This document shows, in pieces, positions 43,295 through 54,672 of a DNA stretch of 64,000 bases (positions are counted from its first letter, which is position 1; each line of letters opens with the position of its first letter). Under the pieces are notes generated by a model, which worked only from the letters and a program-made list of their open reading frames with translations, searched no databases and was not told the origin of the DNA. The position numbers and the translations under genes were made by a program. Source of the stretch: Chionoecetes opilio (taxonomy: Eukaryota > Arthropoda > Malacostraca > Decapoda > Majidae); assembly GCA_016584305.1 (NCBI GenBank), contig JACEEZ010018880.1, positions 62,001-126,000 on the forward strand. The letters run 5' to 3'.

Positions 43295-43580
43295 TTTGGG
43301 GGCCCTATGTAATATCTGTTTGGGGGCCCTATGTAAAATTTTGTTTGGGGGGCCCTATGTAAAATGCCCGTTTTGGGGGGCCCATGTAATATGCTGTTTG
43401 GGGCCCTATAAAACTGTTTTGGGGGGCCATGCGAAAGCTGTTTGGGGCATATACGAATGCGTTGGGGGCCCTATCGAAAAAGCGTTTGGGGGGCCCCAGC
43501 GAAATGTGTTTGGGGGCCCCATGCGAAAATGCGTTTTTGGGGGCCTAGCAAAAGCGTTTGGGGGCCTATGCGAAAACTTT
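43295..43580. repeat. Minisatellite, period about 26 bp
   Basis: About eleven units of GTTTGGGGGCCCTATGTAAA plus ATGC, drifting to ...CATGCGAAAGC toward the right. Confidence 0.9.
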
Positions 43581-43989
43581 CCCCTTCCGATTGACAACCT
43601 TTCGCCTCTGATATGCCCTCGCCAATCCCCCATTTGTGCTTGACATGTTTTGCCACGTGAGGGGTCAGCAGGCGCGGCCGCCCCTGGGGGTGTCAACAAA
43701 GTTATAAATTTGGGTGTGGTTTGGCCACACCTACAAAATCAACAGGTCAAAATCCCCCTGACGCCGCACGTGGCCCCCGTGCACACCCTGTCCAGTAATT
43801 CCTTGCTATCGGTTTCTATGGGCTGCTCGTCCATCGCCGATTTAAAGGGTTTTCTGGGTTCCCTTAGAACCAAAAGGGAAAAGAAACCACACTCCTTTTT
43901 GTTAGGCAATTTCGGCCTGGTGTAAAAAATTTACCAAATAAGGTAAAAAAATTAAAAAAACAATAGATCAAAGGGAAAAATGAATCGAA

Positions 43990-44317
43990 AATTTTTTTTT
44001 TTTATAATTTGAGCCTATAGCGCCGTAGGGAGGGGACCCAGGCCGGATGGTTGGGCCCCGGAGGGTTTACTTGAGGGCTTTGATGGTTGGTCCCCGCCCT
44101 GTGGCGCAGGGAGGGTTTTTTAGTGCCCTGTGATTAGAGGGTCATGCCGCCCCCCCGTGTCCTCCGAGCATCGCAACCAAAGGGAGAGTTGATTTGGTAG
44201 ATGTGGGTGTTTTTAGGCCCTCAACGGTGCAGAAAGGTTTTTTGGTTTTCTTCGGGGTCGAACTCGGGTCACCGAGAACGCCAATCGTAACCCCCCTAAA
44301 ACCCCCCTACCGCCTCC
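43990..44317 (-). mobile_element. tRNA-derived SINE in copy A
   Basis: The minus-strand head near 44317-44240 has GGTAG...GGGTTACGATTGGCGTTC and a GAGTTCGACCCC B-box. It ends in a poly-A tail (poly-T 43991-44003 on the plus strand). Homologous to 46290-46627. Confidence 0.7.
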
Positions 44318-44519
44318 CTGAAATTTTGTAAATATGTTTATTATATTTTTTTCTTGATTGGTTTAATAAAGTTTGGGAAATATGGGCGAGGACCTGCGCG
44401 GCATTTCTGGACACTGATACAGTCCCGCGTGGATAAAAACTGCGTGCCTCCCAAAAGGGAATGTTTTTCACGATGAGCACCATGTTTTTTAACCAAATAA
44501 AGTAAAAATCAACACTACA

Positions 44520-45380
44520 AATTTTAGTTAGTATTTGTTTCGAGCCCTTCCCTGAGCCCTTTGAAGGGCGTGGTACCTGCAGCAAATTTTAAGGAATAGT
44601 TAATTTTTCCCCAAAACTTCGGACTCCATTTCAAACTTGGGGGGGTAGAAGGGGGGCAGGACGGATTTGCCTTTAAAAGATGGCCTAAAGATTTTTATGG
44701 GTGAATATCGGGATAATTTCCCCGGCCAGTCATTATTCTCCCATCTTGCAGTCATCAAGCCACGTATACATCCAGCTGGTGCAGGATGCTCCATCCCATT
44801 GGGAAAAACTGTGCGTTCTTTCAAAGCAGTCCCCTCCAGGGGTCTTTAAAAAATAAAAAAACACCATTGTTTAAAAGTTGTGTTCTTTGGGGAAAAAACA
44901 AGTTCCCAATACCCTGAAAGAAAAGCAACCCCCACCCATTAAAATGGGAGGGTGTTTTTTGGTCTTTGGGTGTAGCGAGGCTGTGGGGTCTGGCCCGGGG
45001 GGGCGTTTTTCATTTTTTCGGTCCCCTCCATCACACAAAAGTTTTTTTGTCACCCACAGCACATCCCGCCCTTGCGAGAGGGCCAATTTCTGTATTCTTT
45101 TCAATGGGAAACCTTTCCCTTTGGCGGTTCATATCAGTGGTTTTTCCCCCCCGTAACACCGGGAGCCAAAGGGCAGTTTTTAAAAATTTCCTGACAGTAC
45201 AAGGGAAAATTCCAAGAAGAGTATGTTTTCCTCCCTTAGTTTCTCGGCTGTAAAGGTTTGGGTTGGGATCAAGCTTGCCTTAAAACCCCTCCTGGGTTCT
45301 GTTTACACGTATTTTTTTTTTTTTTCCCTGGTTGTTTTTTTGGGGGGCGGGAGATTCACCTCTCCGCAAGCCTTAAAGGG
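44520..45380 (-). pseudogene. Tc1-type transposase relic in copy A
   Basis: Minus-strand remnants match copy B: WENNDWPGKLSRYSPIKIF near 44690-44740 (the WPG...PD...PIENLW region with the last catalytic residue) and KFEMESEVLGKN. The frame is broken at many points. Confidence 0.7.
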
Positions 45381-46289
45381 GGGATCAAAATTTGAACTGT
45401 TTTAACCTTAGTCCCTTTTAGCTTTTGGGGGTTGAAGAAATTTTGGGGGTCACGTATGGGGTTTTATAACTGGTCACGTTTTTCTTGAATGATATTTTTT
45501 TGGGGATGATTTTTTAAAAAATTTCAATTGAAGGAGGATTTAAATTAGTCTTTGGTTTACATATGATTATAGTATCCAGTCCACTGCGGAGAACTGAAAA
45601 GGGGGAGTATTAAGGGAAAGGATAATAAGTTTTTGGTTAAAAGGGATGCGCTGCACCAGCCCGGGGGAGTAACTCACTGGATTACTCCCGGGCACGTTTT
45701 GATTAATTTAATATTAATTGATCTTTGGGAGTCGTGGTTGGTAACGAGGAAATTTTCCGAACAAGGGGACTCTTTTGGAAATGGGGGAATTTTCTTCCCA
45801 AACAGAATAATCACCTGGGTTTTTTAAAACACAAGAACTAATTTTCAAATGAATCTATTTATTCATAGTGAATAGTAATCTCTTGCTTGAGATATATCCA
45901 AAAATAAAAGGGTTAACACTAAAAAAAACCGGGGAAAAAAATTTCCCCACCGGAAAGTAGAAAAAAGACTTTTACAAACCTGAAACCCCCAAAGGAAAAC
46001 TCTTTTTTTTAAATTGGAGAAAAAGCTTTTTAAAGGTAAAAACCCGGGTGACGCCGCACGTGCGCACGTGCACACCCCTGTCCAGTAAATTTCCTTGCTA
46101 TCGGGTTTCTACGGGCTCGCTCGTCCATCGCCGATTAAGGCGTCTTACTGGTTCTTAGAATCCAATAAGGTGAACAGAAACCACACTCCCATTTGTGTAG
46201 GCAATTTCGGTCCTGGTGTAAACATTTACCAAGTATAGGATAACAAAATATATAAAACAATAGATCAATAGGCTACAAAATGAGATCAG

Positions 46290-46627
46290 AATATTTTTTT
46301 TTTTTATACATTTGAGCCTATAGCGCCTGTAGGCAGTGGTGACCCAGGGCTCGGATGGTAGGCTCTGGAGGTTCACTTGAGGGCTGTGATGGTTGGTCCT
46401 CGCCCGTGGTGGCGCAGGCAGGATTCTTATAGTGACGCCTGTGATTAGAGGCTCATGCCGCCCCCCTGTGTCCTCCGATGCACTCGCAATCCAAGGTAGA
46501 GTTGATTGGTAGCATGTGGGTGTTCTTAGGCCACTCAACGGTGCAGAAAGGTTTTGGTTTTCTTCGGGGATCGAACTCGGGTCACCGAGAACGCCAATCG
46601 TAGACGCTAACCACTCCGCTACCGCCC
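46290..46627 (-). mobile_element. tRNA-derived SINE in copy B
   Basis: Read from 46627 on the minus strand: GGCGGTAGCGGAGTGGTTAG (A-box region), GAGTTCGATCCCCG (B-box), a ~250-bp body, and a poly-A tail (poly-T 46291-46304). The related repeat at 59.77-59.87 kb lacks this insert, showing an empty site. Confidence 0.8.
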
Positions 46628-46829
46628 CCCCATGAAAAAAATTGTATACGTATGTATATAGTATATTTTTTTCTCTGATTGGTTTAATAAAAGTTGGTAA
46701 ATATGGACGAGGACTGCGCGGTCATTTTCCTGAGACACTGACTACAGTCTGCGTGGATAACACTGCGTGCCTCCGAAAAGGGAATGTTTACACGTATGAC
46801 GCACCATGTTTATAAAAAAATAATGTTAG

Positions 46830-47790
46830 AAATCAACACTACAATTGTAGTTAGTATTTCGTTGCGTAGCCCTTCCTCTTGATGACCCTTTGAAGGCGAC
46901 GTGGTACACTGTCAGCAAGATTTTGAAGGAACTCAGGCTTAAATTCTTCCCAACACTTTCGGAGCTCCATTTCAAGCTTGGGGAGTGTAGAGGTGTCACG
47001 TGAGCGGAGTTTGCCTTAATGATGGCCTAAGATTTTCTATGGGTGGGTATATCGGGATAATTACCTGGCCAGTCATCTATTCTCCCAATCTTGCAGTCAT
47101 CAAGCCACTGTATCACATCTCGAGCTGTGTGGCAGGATGGCTCATTTCCCATTGGAAAATCTGTGCCTGGTCTTTTCAAAGCAGTCCTCCAGGTGGTCAT
47201 TTAAAAGATAAAAATACCCCACTTTGTTAACAGTTGTGTTTTTGGGAAAAAAAAATTTAAGGGCCCCCAATCCCAAATGAAAGAAAAGAAACCCCCAAAC
47301 CTTTAAAACCCGGGGAGGGTGTTTTTTGGTCTTTGGTGTGTAGGGGGGGCTTGGGGGGTCTGAGCCGGGGGACGGTCCCTTTTGGCGGGGCCCTTTCCTC
47401 CACTCACACAAAATGTTTTTGGGTCATTTCCAACGCCCATCCCCCATTTGGGCGAGGGCCCCAATTCGTTTTTTCTTTGAAAAGTGAACCTTTTTTCTTC
47501 CTTTGGCGGTCTTTTTTCAGGGGCCCTTTTCCCCCCCCGGAACCCCTGTAGCCAAAGGTCACTTTCAAAGTTTCCTGTACAGTACAAAAGCGAACATTCC
47601 CAAGAAGAGTATGATTTTCCCCCTTCAGTTCTTGGGGTTTTAAGGCTAGGGTGGCATCAAGCTGTCGCCTTAAAACGCTCCGGGTTTGGTTTCACGGGAT
47701 TTTTTTGTTTTTCCCGGTTGTTTTTTGGGGGAGCGGGAGATTCACCTCTCCGCAAACCTTAAAAACGGGGATAAAAATTTTTAAAGTTTT
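46830..47790 (-). pseudogene. Tc1-type transposase relic in copy B
   Basis: Minus-strand pieces in family order. Helix-turn-helix remnants: LRRQLDATLALKPQELK and LLGNVRFCTVQETLKV (47560-47670). Catalytic-core pieces: EEKRFTFQRKNELG near 47490, LLNDHLEDCFEKTRHRFSNG (47150-47210), PSCHTARDVIQWLDDCKIG (47095-47150), GRIDDWPGNYPDI then PIENL after a one-base shift (47030-47100), and the C-terminal KLEMELR / FKPEF / QNLADS-like segment (46880-46980). Tc1/mariner transposases cut and paste at TA. Several stops and frameshifts make this non-functional. The catalytic Glu of PIENL is visible; the two Asp sites are in damaged segments. A separate N-terminal piece lies at 49455-49589. Confidence 0.8.
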
Positions 47791-48330
47791 AAACCCTTAG
47801 CCTTTGAAATTGTGGTTGACAAAAAATTGGGGGGCACGGGGATGGGGGTTTTTTAAAATGGTCAACGTTACTTGAATGATATTATTTGGGGATGATTTGA
47901 TAAAAGATTACAACTTGAATGGAGGATTTAACTTAGTCTTATGGTTTCACTATATGATTATAGTATGACCACGTCTCACTGCGGAGAGTACTGAAAAGGG
48001 GGATGTACTTAAGGGGAAAGGATAATAAAGTTTAGGTTAAAAGGGATGCGCTGCCACCAGCCCTGGCGAGTAACTCACTGGATTACTCCCTGGGCACGTT
48101 TGATTAATATTAATATTAGATTGATCTTGGTAGTCGTGGTTGGTACGAGGGATTATACCGAACAAGGCTGGACTCTTTTGGAAGTGTGGGGAATTACTGT
48201 CCTAACACAGAATAATCACCTGGGTTTTATAATAACACAAGAACTATATTTGCAAATGATATCCTATTTATTCATAGTGACATAGTAAGTCTCTTGCTTG
48301 AGATCATATCCAACATATAAGGGTTAACAC

Positions 48331-49454
48331 TATACCGAGAAAACTCTACTCGGAAGTAAGAAAAAGAACTTTACACCCTGACACAGGAACTCTCTATGTG
48401 ATGAAAGGAAGCTCTTATGAGCATAACTCTCCTCACTAGAATTTCTATTCAGTGAATTACCCTACACTTAGGTAACATACCTCTTAATATTTATAAATTA
48501 CACATGGAAGATAGATATCTAGTAGAGAAAAATGTGAGGAGAAAAAAGTTGTGTGTGTTTCATTAAGACCATGTGGCTTTGAAGAAGACACGGACGGCCT
48601 ACAACGACGCGGAGAGACGAATCCGTTAATAACACTTATAAGGATGGGCAGACCTTCTATGCATTAGTGACACTGAACTGTACCTATATATATATATAGA
48701 AATATATAGATATAATATACTAAGGAAGAAAAAACACAGGAGCGAGGTACAAAGGTCTTACCTACAACGACGCGGAGAGACGAATGACTCGTCCTGGGAT
48801 TATGGCCTGCGGCATAAAGGGGAATTGTTTGAAAGATTTAGGCGTGACCTCAAGTGAGTAACTTTTAATCCCGAAACAACTATTTAAATGATGAAACTCG
48901 CGTATATAAGAACATGTGGCTTATAATATAAACCTGTTTACTTTGATACTGAAGAATTTAATATGCTTAGTCTAATACCCGAGAAAGGTATTATTTGTGG
49001 GCCCGTCAAATGTCCGAACACATTTTTGGAGTGAGAGGGTAAAAATATGAAGCCTAGAAATTTGGTAGGTTTTCATTTTAGCGTGTATCTTTACTAACAC
49101 GTCCATATATGACCATAACCGATAACGATAGGGATTATTTTGAAAGACATTAAGAATCTGGGAGAGTTACTTGGTCTGACCAGATAGCTGGCAAAAGATA
49201 AAAAGATCTGACATCATTAGTTATCACTGATCGCAGAATAATTATTCCACGGAAACTTGCCTCGCATACGGGATGTCGGGGAGAGAGGGAGGGAAAGAAG
49301 GAAGGAAGAAAATGGCGGAAAAAGAAAGAAGAAACAATGGCGCGTGGAATTAACAACTGTGAGAAAATATGTGGCGGAAATGAAAGCAGGGCGATGAGTC
49401 ACCCGTGAGACAAAGAGAAAAAATTAACTACTGACAAGACATAGCTCGGGAATT
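48331..49454. other. Unique-looking spacer with a 25-bp direct repeat
   Basis: CCTACAACGACGCGGAGAGA plus CGAAT occurs exactly at 48598-48622 and 48761-48785. No gene was recognised. A purine-rich GGGAGAGAGGGAGGGAAAG stretch lies at 49280-49340. Confidence 0.5.
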
Positions 49455-49589
49455 TTATAATAATAATTTTCCTACTATCTCTCCCGAATAATGGGCATTA
49501 CACTTGCAAATTTCTTTAATATTGATCCCAGCCTTGTAAAGATCAATGATTGCTTGAATCGTTGTGCCATCCGTATGTTTTCCACCCAT
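49455..49589 (-). pseudogene. N-terminal fragment of a Tc1-type transposase
   Basis: Begins with an in-frame ATG (49589): MGGKHTDGTTIQAIIDLYKA, then GINIKEICK. This is the first helix-turn-helix of the MGGK-type Tc1 transposases known from crustaceans (recalled). The frame stops after 45 codons. On the same strand as the Tc1 relic at 46.8-47.8 kb but ~1.7 kb upstream, so it belongs either to that element (split by insertion) or to another copy. Confidence 0.65.
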
Positions 49590-49814
49590 TATGTAATCCA
49601 GCAAAAACAGGCAAAAACACGGGATGTAAGAGGACCGCTTGCAGGCTATAAGTTTCAAAATCATGCAAACTGTCAACTGCCTATGAGGGAGGAGAGGAGG
49701 AAACCCTCCCCTCACACACACCGTGAGTGTACAAGATGATGTACTCGCTGTCAGACATACGATTCATGCCTTCTGCTTTTTTTATAGCTTGGGAAGCACT
49801 TTAAAACCTGCGTG

Positions 49815-52785
49815 TGTGAGGCCAGAGGCAGGGTGTGTGAGGCAGGAGGCAAGGTGTGTGAGCAGGAGGCAGGGTGTGGGAGGCAGGAGGCAGGTGTGGG
49901 AGGCAGAAGGCAGGGGGTGTGGGCAGGAGGCAGGTGTTGAGGCAGGAGCAGGGTGTGAGAGGCCGGAGCAGGGTGTAGGAGCAGAGGCAGGGTGTGGAGC
50001 AGGAACAGCTGTGTGAGGCAGGAAGCAGGTGTGAGGTCAAGACGTCATGGTGTGTTTAGGCAGGAGGGAGGGTGGTGTGAGGCAGAGGCAGGAACAGGGT
50101 TGTGAGGCGGAGCAGGGTGTGTGGAGGCAGGAAGCAGGGTGTGTGAGGGCATGAAGTGGTGTGTGAGGCAGGCATCAGGTGTGTGAGGCGGAGTGAGGGT
50201 GTGTGAGGCAGGAAGCAGGTTGTGGGAGCAGGAGGCAGGGTGTGTGAAGGCCAGGAAGCAGGTGGGTGAGGCAGGAGGCAGGGTGTGGGAGGCAGGAGGC
50301 AGGAGGCGAGGAAGCAGTGTGTGTGAGGCAGAAGCAGGTGTGGAGGCAGGAAGAAGGGTGTGGAGGCAGGAACAAATGTGTGAGGCAGGAGGGAGGGTGT
50401 GTGAGCAGGAGGCGGAAGCAGGGTGTGTGAAGGCAGGAGGGAGGGTGGGTGTGAGGCAGAGCAGGAAACAGGGTGTGGGAGGCAGAGGCAGGACAGGGTG
50501 TGGGAGGCAGAAGCCGGGTTTGTGGATGGCAGGAGCATGGGTGTTTGAGTGCAGGAGGGAGGTGTGTGAGGCTCACGGAGGCAGGAAGTAGGGTGGTGTG
50601 AGGCAGGAGTGGAGGGTGTGTGAGGCAGGATGCAGGAAGCAGGTGTGGGAGGCAGGAAGCAGGGTGTTTGAGGCAGGAGGAGGGTGTGTGAGGCAGGAGG
50701 CAGGAAGCAGGGTGTGTGAGGCAGGAACGTGTTGGGAGGCAAGTGAAGGCAGTGTGGTGGGAGGCAGGAGGCAGGAAGCAGGGGTGTGGTGATGCATGAG
50801 GCAGGGTGTGGGAGCAGGAGGCAGGAAGCAGGTGTGTGAGGTAGGAGCAGGGTTGGGAGGCAGCAGGGTGTTGGGAGGCAGGAACAGGGTGTGTTGGCAG
50901 GAGCAGGGTGTGTGAGGCAGGAGGGAGGGTGTTGTTGAGGCAGGAGGCAGGGTGTGTTGAGGGTCAGGAGGCAGTGGTGTGTGAGGCAGGAGGCAGGGTG
51001 TGGGATGCAGGAATCAGGGGTGGGTGTGAGGCAGGAGGCAAGGGTGATGATGCAAGAGGCAGGAAGCAGTGGTGTGGGAGGCAGGAGGCAGGGGTGTGTG
51101 GGCAGGAGGCAGGGTGTGTGAGGCAGGAGGCATGGTGTGTGGTCAGGAGGCAGGGTGTGTGAGGCAGATGGCGGGTGTGGGAGGCAGGATGCAGGGTGTG
51201 TGAGGCAGGAAGCAGGTGTGTTGCGGCAGGAGCAGGGTGTGGGAGGCAGATGCAGGGTGTGTGAGGCAGGAGCCAGAAGGCGGGTGTGGGGAGGCAGGAG
51301 GCAGGGTGTGTGAGCAGGTAAGCAGGGTGTTGGGGGGGGGGGGGGGTGATGCAGGAAGCCAAGGGTGTAAGGAGGCAGGACGCAGGATGTGTGAGGCAGG
51401 AGGCAGGGTGTGTGAGGCAGGAGGCAGGTGTAAGGAGGCATGAAGCTTGTGTGTGAGGCAGGAGGCCCCCCAGGTTTGTGGAGCAGGAGCAGGGTGTGGG
51501 AGGCAGGAGGCAGGTTGTGAGGCAGGAACAGAGTGTGTGAGGCATGAGGCAGGGTGTTGGGAGGCGGTAGCAGGAGGCAGGGTGTGTGAGGCAGAAGCAG
51601 GGTGTGTGAAGGAAGGAGGCAGGAGGCATGGTGTGTGAGGCAGGAGGCAGGGGTTGTTGGGAGGCAGGAGGCAGGGTGTGGAGGGCCAGGAGGCAGGGTT
51701 TGGAGGCAGGAGGCAGGGGTGTGAGGCAAGAAAGCAAGGTTGTGTGAGGCAGGAGGCAGGGTTGTGAGGCAGGAGGCAGGGTGTGGGAGGCAGGAGGCAG
51801 GGTGTGGGAGGCAGGAGGCAGCGGGTGTGTTAGGCAGGAGTCAGGGTGTGGGAGGCAGTAGGCGGTGTGTGTGAGGCAGGAGGCAGGTGTGGGAGGCAGG
51901 AGGCAGGGTGCTGTGAGGCAGGAAGCAGGTGTGTGAGCAGGGTGTAGAGGCGGATGCAGTGGTGTGTGAGGCATGAAGCAGCGTGTGTGAGGCAGGAGCA
52001 GGGTGTGTGAGGCAAGAGGCAGAAGCCGGTGCAGGGTGGTGGGAGGCAGGAGGCCAGGGTGTGTGGGCAGGAAGCAGGGTGTGGGAGCAGGGGCAGGGTT
52101 GTGAGGCAGGAGGCAGGGTGTGGGTGGCTGCAGAAGCAGGTTGTGTGAGGCAGTAGGCGTGTGTGTGAGGCGGAGGCAGGGTGTTGGAAGCGGAGCAGGG
52201 TTTGTGGGAGGCAGGAGGCAGGGTGTTGGAGCAGGAGGCAGGGTGTGTGAGGCAGGAGTCAGTGTGTGAGGCGGGAGGCAGCGGTTGTGAGGCAGGCAGG
52301 GTGTGGGAGCAGGAGGCAGGGTGTGGTGAGCGGAGCAGGGTGTGGGAGGCAGGAAGCACGGTGTGTGAGCAGGGAAGCAGGGTTGTGAGGCAGGAGGCAG
52401 GGTGTGTGAGGCAGGAGTGCCGGTGTGTGATGCGGAGCAGGTTGTGTGATCGGAGGCAGGGTGTGTGAGCAGGAGGCAGAGTGTGTGAGGCAGGATTCAG
52501 GGGTGTGTGAGGGCAGGAGGCAGGGGTTTGGGAGGCAGGAGGCCGGGGTGTGGAGCAGAAGGAGAGTGTGTGAGGCAGGAACATGTGGTGTGAGGCAGGA
52601 AGCAGGTGTGGGAGGCAGGAGCAGGGTGTGAGGCAGGAGGGCAGGGTGTGTGGGGCAGGAAGCGGGGTGGTTTGATGCAGAGCAGGTGTGTGAGGCAGGA
52701 GTCAGGAGGCAGGGTGTGTGAGGCAGGAGCGAAGCAGGGTGTGTGAGGCAGGAGGCGGGTGTCCGTGAGGCAGGGAAAGCAGTGT
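49815..52785. repeat. 21-bp G-rich minisatellite, array 1 (about 140 units)
   Basis: The unit is GTGTGTGAGGCAGGAGGCAG plus one G, with GTGTGGGAGG and GAAGCAGG variants and frequent 1-2-bp indels. The complementary strand reads Cys/Leu/Pro/His heptapeptides without stops for hundreds of codons because the period is a multiple of three. Indels break the phase often, so this is not a protein gene. The same unit forms the array at 60.2-62.4 kb. Confidence 0.95.
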
Positions 52786-52884
52786 TGGGAGACAAATTAA
52801 TATTAGTTAATTTAATGGATATCTGCAACCCTGCGCTGGTTTGTTGACATCGAGGCGGCGGGACCAGGTGGCTGCTGTCTCAAC

Positions 52885-53215
52885 CTCCATCAGTTTTTAT
52901 CAGTTTTAACTTCGAATTACTCACCCCGTCGACGTCCGCTAGGCTTGAATAAAGGGTGGTAAAGGTGGCGTGGTGGTTGTGGGTGGATGAGAGGCTGGAC
53001 ACGGTTAAAACAGGTTATGAAAGTTTAAATTGGTTATTGGTGGACGGGAGGAAAGGCTCTCGGTCTATCAGTTTTCCATCATTTTTAACCTCAAATTACT
53101 GCTAACCTACTGTCCAGCTGAATAAAGGGTGAGTAAGGGTGTGTGTGTGGTTGTGGGGGGTGATGAGAGGCTGGAAACTGGGGTTATAATAGGCCTTAAT
53201 CGATGAAATAATGGT
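52885..53215. repeat. Two tandem copies of a ~170-bp unit
   Basis: Each copy has TATCAGTTTT...AAATTACT, GAATAAAGGGTG, GGTTGTGGG, GATGAGAGGCTGGA. No coding sequence. Confidence 0.75.
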
Positions 53216-53739
53216 TGTTAGTAGTGGACGATGAGGAACGGGCAGCGGGGGATATTTCCAACCCGTATTTCTGTGTGGTATTTTCTCATTGGGCTGCAGT
53301 CACTTCGTACACAAGTCGTTTCGCGTACACCAGTAGTTCGTACACCTAAAAGTTGTTTCGTAGTCATATGAAAGCATAGTCATTTCGTACCTCACTTAGA
53401 GTTGAATTGGACTACTAGAGTTGGTAATAATGGACTAGAGTTGCGGCGGTCTTTTTCAGAGACACTGACTAGTTTTTCCTGGCCTAAAACAGGGGCTTTT
53501 TCTAATGTAGAATAGTTTTTTTTGCGCAAAACCATAGTTTTTGACAAAAAAAAAAAAAAAATATATAAGTTTTTTGTGCCTAAAATAGGTGCTTTTTTTT
53601 TTTTTCTATTCGAATTGTTTTATATAGCGCAAAAACTGAATTACAGAAAGGAAAAATAAAAATAAAAAAAATCTCCATCATAAAAAACTCCGAAATTGGT
53701 GGGAAAATTTGTTTCAGGTCTTTTTAAGCTTAAATGAAA

Positions 53740-53960
53740 CCTTACCTAAACTTATAGGTTTTTTAAATGAAACCTAACCTAACCATTATAGGTTTTAAAT
53801 GAACCTAACTTAACCTAACCACAAAGTATACCTAAAACCTAACCCAACCAACAAAGTATACCTAACCTACCTAACTAACCCAAGTTACATAACCTAACCT
53901 AACCACAAAGTGTACCAACCTACCGAACCTTAACCACAAAGTTATACTAACCTAACTTAA
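53740..53960 (-). repeat. TTAGG-derived satellite (complement), tract 1
   Basis: AACCTAACCTAACC interspersed with ACAAAGTATACCTAACC, the complement of the 18.7-19.2 kb satellite. Confidence 0.85.
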
Positions 53961-54456
53961 CACTCTTAGCTACTGTGGTGGTGGTAGCAGCGATGGATTT
54001 CCCGTAGTAAGTGATGGAGAATGGTTTTGTATGTCTTGGTTGACAGTGGCAGAACAAGTAATGGGCGAAGTACTCTGCCTAGTGTGGTCTTTTTTTGTTG
54101 CCAGCTCCTGAGACCCAGCTCTTAATGTCTTGCGAGCCACGGCATAGTAAAAATACGAAACCAATTTGGTTCAAAATTGTTCTAAAAGCACCAAATTTGG
54201 CACACATGTAGATTCATCAATGAAAAAAAATGTAAAAAAAAGTAATTTTGGCCCATCTAGCACCCTACTCACGGACACATAATGAGTCTATGTATTCCCT
54301 AATGGGTAAATGGCGCCATTTTGACACTGGCGCCATATCTTCCACAGGGCTAATCTTGATGCCTCCATATCCCAAAAAAAAATGTTTAGAAATATATTAA
54401 TCTACTTGTGTGCCGATTTTTGGGGTGCTTTTATAACAATTTAGACAATTGGTCTG

Positions 54457-54672
54457 CTATGCCGCTGGGCCTATTGCCAGAGCTCTTAATGTCTTGCCAT
54501 AGCCGTTCAATGTGTGGTAATGTACCCAACCACGCGTCACTGGATCCACAAAGTTCTTAGAGTTGACCCACGACTCCTCTGTGGTGTTATAACGCCAGGT
54601 CGCTGGAGGCCACGATAGGCTTTCCAACGTCACTGTATAGTATTGACCCAGGGAGGATGTACTTTTTGGCAC
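54457..54672 (-). pseudogene. Merlin/ISXO2-like (IS1595-type) transposase relic 1
   Basis: The minus-strand frame contains WVNSKNFVDPVT, and one frame over HIERLWQDIKSS. These correspond to the conserved VNHS.NFVDP.TGA.TQ.IE..W segment near the end of IS1595/ISXO2-type DDE domains, the family of eukaryotic Merlin transposons. Only about 70 codons survive, so the element is inactive. The second copy at 55.93-56.16 kb reads VVNHSRNFVD in the same place, which supports the call. Confidence 0.75.

Larger units (their letters stand above)
43745..46035. repeat. 2.3-kb direct duplication, copy A (corrupted)
   Basis: Collinear with 46037-48330: TGACGCCGCACGTG, CTCGTCCATCGCCGATT, the SINE, GCGAGGACCTGCGCGG-type block, Tc1 relic, GTAACTCACTGGATTACTCC, TATTTATTCATAGTGA. 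Copy A has far more homopolymer-type indels than copy B. Confidence 0.85.
46037..48330. repeat. 2.3-kb direct duplication, copy B
   Basis: The better-preserved partner of 43745-46035, offset about 2290-2305 bp. It continues beyond the unit into unique-looking sequence at 48.35 kb. Confidence 0.85.

Noticed and set aside
50056..51974. Very long minus-strand open frames rich in Cys, Leu, Pro and His
   Set aside because: They lie wholly inside the 21-bp minisatellite; the frame is open only because the period is a multiple of three and the unit lacks stops. Phase is lost repeatedly by indels.
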